In this document: piece by piece, positions 1 through 4,177 of the stretch
Layout of the letters: each line of letters begins with the position of its first letter
Numbering within the stretch: the stretch's first letter is position 1
Source: Candidatus Zixiibacteriota bacterium
GTDB taxonomy: Bacteria; Zixibacteria; MSB-5A5; JAABVY01
Assembly: GCA_014730285.1 (NCBI GenBank)
Contig: WJIM01000309.1
Coordinates: 1 to 6,565, forward strand
Reading direction: 5' to 3'
DNA: 6,565 nt
Program-made: the position numbers and the translations under genes
The notes under the pieces: model-generated
Told to the model about the DNA's origin: nothing
The model's database searches: none
The model's input: only the letters and a program-made list of their open reading frames with translations

Positions 1-809
1 AGCGCAATCGGGCACGTCTGGAAAAGGCGGCCGAGGTTGTGTCCTATGGCAAAATTTCCGGGGCGGTGGGAGCGTATGGCAATATCGATCCGCGTATCGA
101 GAAGATAGCCTGTAAGCGTCTGGGGCTTAAACCTGCCCCGATTTCCACCCAGGTTAACAGCCGTGACCGTTATGCCGAATTTATCTGGGCGATTTCCATG
201 ACAGCCACCTCGCTGGAAAAATTTGCGCTGGAACTGCGTCATCTCCAGAGAACAGAGCTTCGTGAGGCGGAAGAGGGGTTTGGCAAGGGGCAAACCGGAT
301 CGTCGGCGATGCCCCATAAGAAGAATCCGATTTCGGCCGAAAATATTTGCGGCATGGCGCGGGTGATGCGCTCGAATTTGCAGGTTGCGCTCGAGAATGT
401 AGCTCTCTGGCATGAACGCGATATCTCGCACTCATCGGCAGAGAGAGTGATTCTGCCGGACTGCACGATCGGGTTACATTACCTGATGGTCAGGCTGACG
501 AATATCCTGAAAAAACTTGTGGTATATCCGAAAAATCTGGAAAAGAACATAAATCTGACCGGCGGTCTCTGGGCTTCCGGCAGGTTGCTGCTGGTGCTGA
601 CAGATAAGCTGGGATCGCGTGAGAAGGCGTATAGGATTGTTCAGAAAGCGGCGCATAAGGCCTGGAATGGGGGCGCTGATTTCAAGGAAGAGATTCTGGC
701 CGATTCGGAACTGAAAAAGCATTTCAAACCGCAGCAACTTGAGAAAATCTTTGACGTAAAATCATATCTTAAGCATACGAATATGATTTTCAAGCGGGTA
801 TTTAAATGA
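1..809 (+). CDS. purB: Adenylosuccinate lyase, C-terminal part (5' end outside window)
   Basis: Adenylosuccinate lyase acts twice in purine synthesis, releasing fumarate from SAICAR and from adenylosuccinate in the cytoplasm. The reading frame is open from base 3, so the first GTG at 39 is an internal valine and not the start. About 268 residues are visible. The Bacillus enzyme has about 430, so roughly 160 N-terminal residues are missing. The fumarase/aspartase superfamily signature GSSAMPHKKNP lies at 297-329 and includes the mobile-loop serines that serve in catalysis in this family. Upstream of it is TQVNSRDRYAEF, and downstream WHERDISHSSAERVILPD, both typical of PurB and distinguishing it from fumarase, argininosuccinate lyase or aspartase. 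The stop overlaps the psd start as ATGA (806-809), which suggests coupled translation. No frameshift or missing motif is seen in the visible part. Confidence 0.96.
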   Translation, partial: RNRARLEKAAEVVSYGKISGAVGAYGNIDPRIEKIACKRLGLKPAPISTQVNSRDRYAEFIWAISMTATSLEKFALELRHLQRTELREAEEGFGKGQTGSSAMPHKKNPISAENICGMARVMRSNLQVALENVALWHERDISHSSAERVILPDCTIGLHYLMVRLTNILKKLVVYPKNLEKNINLTGGLWASGRLLLVLTDKLGSREKAYRIVQKAAHKAWNGGADFKEEILADSELKKHFKPQQLEKIFDVKSYLKHTNMIFKRVFK

Positions 810-1462
810 AAATCGTCTCCGAGGGTTTGTACTTCATATATCCCGGCGCAGTTGTGCTGGTAGTATTACTGGCCTTGTATTTTATTCTGGGTCTTTCGAT
901 TCTGGTTTATCCGGTGCTGGCCTCCGCTCTCCTTCTGGCATTCGTGATGTTCTTTTTCCGTGACCCGGATAGAGAAGTTCCCGATAACGCATTGGCGGTG
1001 ATTTCGCCTGCTGACGGTAAAATCGTGGCGCTCGATAACAGGGTACCTGCTTATTTTAATGGTTACAGCACACGGCTCTCGATCTTTTTATCCATGCTGA
1101 ATGTACATATAAACAGGATACCGGTTGAAGGATCTGTCAGCCGCCTTGAATATCATCCGGGAAAGTTCAAGCCGGCCTTTACCGAGAAGGCCTCGGAGCT
1201 GAACGAGCATACCACAATTGAAATAGATAATGATTACGGCAGGATAGGATTCTGCCAGAGAGCCGGAACAATAGCACGCCGGATAGTGTGTAATCTTAGT
1301 GAAGGGCAGAGGGTTAACATGGGAGAACGGTTCGGCATGATCCGTTTCGGTTCCCGTGTGGATGTCTATATGCCCGAAAATGTCCGCCTGCTGTCTCATA
1401 TCGGAGATAAAGTAAAGGCGGGTGAGACGGTGATAGGAGAGTTTGCGGTAAGTGAATCTTAA
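806..1462 (+). CDS. psd: Phosphatidylserine decarboxylase proenzyme, short (type A) family
   Basis: This enzyme decarboxylates phosphatidylserine to phosphatidylethanolamine at the inner membrane. It is made as a proenzyme that cleaves itself at a Gly-Ser bond, leaving a pyruvoyl group on the new alpha chain. The 218-residue length and the N-terminal hydrophobic hairpin (about residues 10-50), followed by FFRDPDREVP, fit the short PSD-A type and not the longer E. coli type. Likely active-site residues are Asp70 in SPADGKIV, His101 in LNVHINRIP, and the cleavage site Gly182-Ser183 in RFGMIRFGSRVDVYMP. Cleavage would give an alpha chain of about 36 residues. The short family uses a plain GS in place of the LGST of the long type. 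The ATG overlaps the purB stop by four bases. The ribosome binding site is weak, which fits coupling to purB. The next gene, pssA, makes its substrate. Confidence 0.95.
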   Translation: MKIVSEGLYFIYPGAVVLVVLLALYFILGLSILVYPVLASALLLAFVMFFFRDPDREVPDNALAVISPADGKIVALDNRVPAYFNGYSTRLSIFLSMLNVHINRIPVEGSVSRLEYHPGKFKPAFTEKASELNEHTTIEIDNDYGRIGFCQRAGTIARRIVCNLSEGQRVNMGERFGMIRFGSRVDVYMPENVRLLSHIGDKVKAGETVIGEFAVSES

Positions 1463-2165
1463 GGCGATATTTCCGTGCGCATTTACGGTCGGAAATCTGG
1501 TAAGCGGATTTCTGGCAATTGGCGCTGCAATCAATGGCAACCTGGTTTCCTCGGCCGCATTTATATGTCTTGGGGCGGTCCTGGATTTTCTTGACGGGAC
1601 GCTGGCACGGGTGCTCAAGGGCTCCACGCGTTTTGGGCAGGAATTCGATTCATTTGCCGATTTCGTGACCTTCGGCGTAGCTCCGATGGCAATGCTCTAC
1701 AGCTTTATGCTGGATTCAGTTGGAATCTGGTCATGGCTTTTGTCCGGAGTTTTTCTGGTGGCCGGGGCATTTCGCCTGATTCGCCAGAATCTGGAATATG
1801 ACAAAGATAGATATGACGGCTATGTTGGGCTTCCGATAACATCAAGCGGGATAGTTCTTGCCGGTTTTGTGTTGATAACGTTTGAATTTTCTAGCCAGAT
1901 CGCATTACCGGGACTGTTAATAGGCCTGATCGCGGGACTGATAATTTTGATGATCTCGACTATAAATTTCCCTCGTTTCAGGCTTTTCAAACGTAGCTAT
2001 CCTCTATGGCTAAAGTTTTTACTTTCAATTGCTTTCGCTTTGCCCTTAATTATAAAGCCGGAAATAACGGTATTTTTCATGATAATGGCATATATCGGAA
2101 TGACACTTGTGAATGAGGGATTGAAGCTTTTGAGCGGCAAAAGAACGCGGCAAAAAACAAATTGA
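1452..2165 (+). CDS. pssA: CDP-diacylglycerol-serine O-phosphatidyltransferase
   Basis: This integral membrane enzyme transfers phosphatidyl from CDP-diacylglycerol to serine, giving phosphatidylserine for the Psd encoded just upstream. The CDP-alcohol phosphotransferase motif D-x2-DG-x2-AR-x8-G-x3-D-x3-D is complete: Asp45, Asp48-Gly49, Ala52-Arg53, Gly62, Asp66 and Asp70. Other type II PssA features are the N-terminal FTVGNLVSGFLAIGAA helix, the FRLIRQN segment (about 108-113) and GYVGLPI (about 123-129). The rest is strongly hydrophobic with several membrane helices, and the C-terminal tail is basic. The start is GTG at 1452. An in-frame TAA at 1449-1451 directly precedes it, so no longer start is possible, and the gene overlaps psd by 11 bases. 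A possible ribosome binding site AGGAG lies at 1435-1439, with slightly long spacing. Context and motifs favour serine over glycerol phosphate or inositol as the acceptor. Confidence 0.95.
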   Translation: MNLKAIFPCAFTVGNLVSGFLAIGAAINGNLVSSAAFICLGAVLDFLDGTLARVLKGSTRFGQEFDSFADFVTFGVAPMAMLYSFMLDSVGIWSWLLSGVFLVAGAFRLIRQNLEYDKDRYDGYVGLPITSSGIVLAGFVLITFEFSSQIALPGLLIGLIAGLIILMISTINFPRFRLFKRSYPLWLKFLLSIAFALPLIIKPEITVFFMIMAYIGMTLVNEGLKLLSGKRTRQKTN

Positions 2166-2171
2166 TAATGA
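2163..2171 (+). other. Three tandem in-frame stop codons ending pssA
   Basis: The pssA frame ends in TGA TAA TGA, three consecutive in-frame stops. This is followed after a short gap by the purS ribosome binding site (TGAGG, 2177-2181) and the ATG at 2189. The 23-base gap between pssA and purS is the largest inside this operon, and it is the only junction where the upstream frame is closed so firmly. It may simply be chance in AT-rich spacer sequence. Confidence 0.6.
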
Positions 2172-2188
2172 ATCAGTGAGGTTTATAG

Positions 2189-2431
2189 ATGGTTTCTGCT
2201 AAGGTTACGGTTGTATTCAAAGAGGGTGTTCTTGATCCCCAGGGTAAGACAATTTTTAATGCTTTGCAGGATTTGGGATATAATTCAGTGAAGTCAGTTT
2301 CTACCGGAAAGGTCTTCAACCTGGATCTGGAAAAGGACGACAGGCAGGATGCGGAACGTGAATTGAATGAGATCTGCCAGAAGCTTCTGGCCAATCCGGT
2401 TATAGAGGATTACAGGATCGAGGTGGAGTAG
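2189..2431 (+). CDS. purS: Phosphoribosylformylglycinamidine synthase subunit PurS
   Basis: PurS is the small structural subunit of the three-part FGAM synthase (PurS, PurQ, PurL). It bridges the glutaminase and synthetase subunits and helps ammonia pass from PurQ to PurL in step four of purine synthesis. The 80-residue length is typical. Recognisable features are the N-terminal strand AKVTVVFKEGVLDPQGKTI, the helix around NALQDLGYNSVKSVSTGK, and the C-terminal LLANPVIEDYRIEVE, all characteristic of the family. The ATG at 2189 is preceded by TGAGG at 2177-2181 with about 7-base spacing. The stop TAG shares its last base with the GTG start of purQ, so the two are almost certainly co-translated. 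Organisms with a separate PurS use the small PurL, not the fused proteobacterial enzyme. No purL is in the window. Confidence 0.95.
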   Translation: MVSAKVTVVFKEGVLDPQGKTIFNALQDLGYNSVKSVSTGKVFNLDLEKDDRQDAERELNEICQKLLANPVIEDYRIEVE

Positions 2432-3135
2432 TGAAATTCGGCGTGGTGACATTCCCCGGTTCTAACTGTGATTATGATACATACGCCGCAGTCAGGCATA
2501 TTTTAAGCGAAGAGGTGGAATTCCTCTGGCATCTGGACGCCGATTTAAAAGGCTCCGATGTTGTGATCCTGCCGGGCGGCTTTTCATACGGCGATTATCT
2601 TCGCACCGGCGCTATTGCCCGTTTTTCACCTATCGTCAAAGAGGTAATCAAATTTGCCCGTGAGGGTGGGACTGTCTGGGGAATCTGTAACGGTTTTCAG
2701 ATTCTGCTCGAAGCCGGTCTTCTGCCGGGGGCAATGCTTCGCAATAAGGGACTGCGTTTTATATGCAGGTATGTCAATATCCGGGTTGAATCTGTAGGGA
2801 ACCGTCTCACAGCAGGTTTGAATCAGGGCCAGGTACTAAGGATTCCAATCGCTCATTCAGACGGCAATTATTATGATTATCCTGAAAAGATCGAGAAACT
2901 CAAAGAAAATGACCAGATTGTATTTCGCTATTGCGATTCTGAGGGCAATATTACCGCTGAGTCCAATCCCAACGGTTCTTTTGATAATATTGCCGGAATC
3001 TGCAACCGCGACAAAAATGTTTTCGGTATGATGCCTCATCCGGAACGTGCCGTGGAAAATGTTTTGAATTCAACTGACGGATTGAAACTTTTTGAGTCAA
3101 TTCGTGCGTATTATAGCAGGAGGGCAGTGGTATGA
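2431..3135 (+). CDS. purQ: Phosphoribosylformylglycinamidine synthase glutaminase subunit PurQ
   Basis: PurQ is the class I glutamine amidotransferase of FGAM synthase. It hydrolyses glutamine and supplies ammonia to PurL for conversion of FGAR to FGAM. The 234-residue protein is full length. Family motifs run in order: FPGSNCDYD (8-16), LPGGFSYGDYLRTGAIARF (47-65), the nucleophile loop WGICNGFQ with Cys86, PIAHSDGNYY (139-148), and GMMPHPERAVE, holding His203 and Glu205 of the catalytic triad. All three triad residues are present, so the enzyme should be active. The GTG start at 2431 overlaps the purS stop by one base, with GAGG at 2420-2423 as a ribosome binding site about 7 bases away. No upstream alternative is needed because the N-terminus MKFGVVTFPGSNCD matches the usual family start. 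The stop overlaps the next gene as ATGA. Confidence 0.97.
   Translation: MKFGVVTFPGSNCDYDTYAAVRHILSEEVEFLWHLDADLKGSDVVILPGGFSYGDYLRTGAIARFSPIVKEVIKFAREGGTVWGICNGFQILLEAGLLPGAMLRNKGLRFICRYVNIRVESVGNRLTAGLNQGQVLRIPIAHSDGNYYDYPEKIEKLKENDQIVFRYCDSEGNITAESNPNGSFDNIAGICNRDKNVFGMMPHPERAVENVLNSTDGLKLFESIRAYYSRRAVV
3118..3123 (+). promoter_or_regulatory. Strong ribosome binding site for the DUF4321-like gene
   Basis: A perfect AGGAGG lies inside the 3' end of purQ, 8 bases before the ATG at 3132. It supports this start and shows that the small membrane protein gene is really translated, probably at a higher rate than genes with weaker sites such as psd. Confidence 0.75.
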
Positions 3136-3398
3136 AGCGTCGGGATTTGATGTTTCTTTTATTCTCGCTTATTCTGGCAGGAATTGTGGGCGGCTTGATT
3201 GGCGATATAGTCGGTTATTATCTTCCTGACGGCGCTGTTAAGACGCTCTTTCAGAAGAATATCCCGATTGGCTTTGATACCGGCAATGTCGATTTTTATG
3301 TGATAAGTTTTAGCTTTGGTATCGAAGTTGTGATAAATTTCATGAGTGTTCTTTTTATGATTTTGGTATTGATATATTTCCGCTGGTGGTATATATAA
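3132..3398 (+). CDS. Small two-helix membrane protein, DUF4321-like
   Basis: This is an 88-residue protein with no known biochemical role. Two hydrophobic segments are visible, about residues 6-30 and 64-84. The first is Gly-rich (LAGIVGGLIGDIVGYYLP). They flank a polar loop with NIPIGFDTGNVDFYVISFSFG. The pattern of a Gly-rich helix ending in YLP, then a GFD/leucine-type strand, an S-x-x-FG turn and a final helix, resembles the DUF4321 family as I remember it. That assignment rests on pattern recall and not on a search. The start is well fixed by AGGAGG at 3118-3123 and by a four-base ATGA overlap with purQ. The tail is aromatic and basic (YFRWWYI). It sits between purQ and tatA, and position alone hints at an envelope function. 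It could also be an unrelated small membrane protein. Confidence 0.8.
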   Translation: MKRRDLMFLLFSLILAGIVGGLIGDIVGYYLPDGAVKTLFQKNIPIGFDTGNVDFYVISFSFGIEVVINFMSVLFMILVLIYFRWWYI

Positions 3399-3405
3399 TG
3401 GGTTT

Positions 3406-3411
3406 AGGAGG
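3406..3411 (+). promoter_or_regulatory. Ribosome binding site that decides the tatA start
   Basis: AGGAGG sits 7 bases before the ATG at 3419. The longer in-frame starts at 3386 and 3398 lie upstream of this site, and 3386 would overlap the previous gene. Starting at 3419 also gives the short N-terminus before the membrane helix that is usual for TatA. Confidence 0.85.
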
Positions 3412-3418
3412 ATTTAAT

Positions 3419-3640
3419 ATGTTATGGATGCCCGGACCCACCGAGCTTTTGCTGATTTTTCTGGCGGTCCTTCTGTTATTCGGCGCCAAGCGAATTCCCG
3501 AAATCGCTCAGGGCCTTGGCCGCGGTATCAGGGATTTCAAGAAATCGATGAAGGAAACCCAGGATGAGATCAGCAACCTGGATGATTCTTCAGAGAAGGG
3601 AAAATCAGAACTGGAAGATAATTCCAAGGACAAAAAATAA
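3419..3640 (+). CDS. tatA: Sec-independent protein translocase component TatA/E
   Basis: TatA oligomerises in the inner membrane to let folded twin-arginine proteins cross after TatC-containing receptors recruit them. The 73-residue product has the standard layout: a short N-terminus with the polar GPTE just before the helix, a single membrane helix (about residues 8-21, ELLLIFLAVLLLFG), the FGAKRIPE hinge, an amphipathic helix (about 26-44, IAQGLGRGIRDFKKSMK) and a highly charged tail. The Phe-Gly at the hinge is typical of TatA/E; TatB usually has Gly-Pro nearby and a longer tail. I chose 3419 over the longer in-frame ATG at 3386 because of the AGGAGG at 3406-3411 and because the extra 11 residues do not look like TatA. 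No tatC is in the window. The stop overlaps the next ATG by one base (TAATG). Confidence 0.93.
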   Translation: MLWMPGPTELLLIFLAVLLLFGAKRIPEIAQGLGRGIRDFKKSMKETQDEISNLDDSSEKGKSELEDNSKDKK

Positions 3641-4095
3641 TGGAAAAATTTTCCAAGGAAAAGATCGATAAAATAGCGAATGTTGTCGGCGCGGAAAAAG
3701 TAGAATGGGATACCGACCATTACCGCCTCAAAGTGGCCTCAAAGGAATCGCGCAGGCTTCTGATACTCGAGATTTATCCCAACACTCCCCTGGGAAGAAA
3801 GACCGGAGCGATGATTGTGGTATATGCCGGCGGAGCACATCTCCAGCTACACAACTGCTCTGGATTCGTCACCTCCGATGAGCTGGGCGAGGTGACATTC
3901 GTATCCGAGACCGGAGAACAGATTTCCGGGATAGTGGTTGAACGTGACGCCGCCTGCTCGCTTTACTCCAATATCAACCGCGAATTAATTTCATCCGATT
4001 TTACGAAATTCGGTGTGGAGGTAATGCTTTCGGGAGTTGCTCTTTCGCTGGCAGAGGATATTCTGCAGAAGGATGATTCCGAAAATGAAGAATAA
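3640..4095 (+). CDS. Conserved-looking hypothetical protein of 151 residues, coupled to tatA
   Basis: I do not recognise this protein. It has no signal peptide, membrane helix, metal-binding cluster or nucleotide-binding motif that I can see. It begins with a charged amphipathic helix (about 1-18). A beta-rich middle follows (about 20-105) with alternating hydrophobic strands such as RRLLILEIYP, GAMIVVYAGGAHLQLHN, GEVTFVSE and ISGIVVERDAACSLY. It ends in a helix (about 122-143) and an acidic tail. This suggests a small cytoplasmic alpha/beta fold. Cysteines are at 73 and 106. The ATG shares a base with the tatA stop, and AAGGA at 3626-3630 serves as the ribosome binding site 9 bases upstream, so the start is well supported. 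Base and codon use look like those of its neighbours. It is the last gene before the terminator. A partner or accessory role with TatA or the membrane protein is only a guess from position. Confidence 0.85.
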   Translation: MEKFSKEKIDKIANVVGAEKVEWDTDHYRLKVASKESRRLLILEIYPNTPLGRKTGAMIVVYAGGAHLQLHNCSGFVTSDELGEVTFVSETGEQISGIVVERDAACSLYSNINRELISSDFTKFGVEVMLSGVALSLAEDILQKDDSENEE

Positions 4096-4120
4096 GCATA
4101 GAAATCCAGCTTTAAAATAA

Positions 4121-4156
4121 AAACGGCGCCTGTTTCGGGCGCCGTTTCGCTTTTTT
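4121..4156. terminator. Bidirectional intrinsic terminator between convergent genes
   Basis: A perfect 10-bp inverted repeat, AAACGGCGCC at 4121-4130 and GGCGCCGTTT at 4138-4147, encloses a 7-base loop. On the + strand a run of six T follows at 4151-4156 after a three-base interruption. On the - strand the stem runs directly into TTATTTTAAA (complement of 4111-4120). The hairpin lies 26 bases after the stop of the 151-residue gene and 31 bases beyond the stop of the kinase gene. It therefore probably ends both transcripts. The - strand tail is the more canonical of the two. Confidence 0.9.
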
Positions 4157-4177
4157 GATGCTTCCCTCGAAGCTTTA

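Noticed and set aside
1088..1627. A 179-codon open frame on the - strand across the psd-pssA junction.
   Set aside because: It is antisense to two well-identified genes, spans the active-site regions of both, and shows no protein-like motif.
2166..2188. A possible internal promoter before purS.
   Set aside because: The gap is only 23 bases, and no convincing -35/-10 pair could be picked out in it or in the end of pssA.
3386..3418. A longer N-terminus for TatA starting at 3386 or 3398.
   Set aside because: It would place the AGGAGG ribosome binding site inside the coding region, the 3386 start overlaps the preceding gene, and the extra residues do not fit the family.
4160..4173. A second small hairpin, GCTTC-CCTC-GAAGC, between the kinase stop and the main terminator.
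   Set aside because: The stem is only five base pairs and has no T-tract of its own. It is too weak to call a separate regulatory element.
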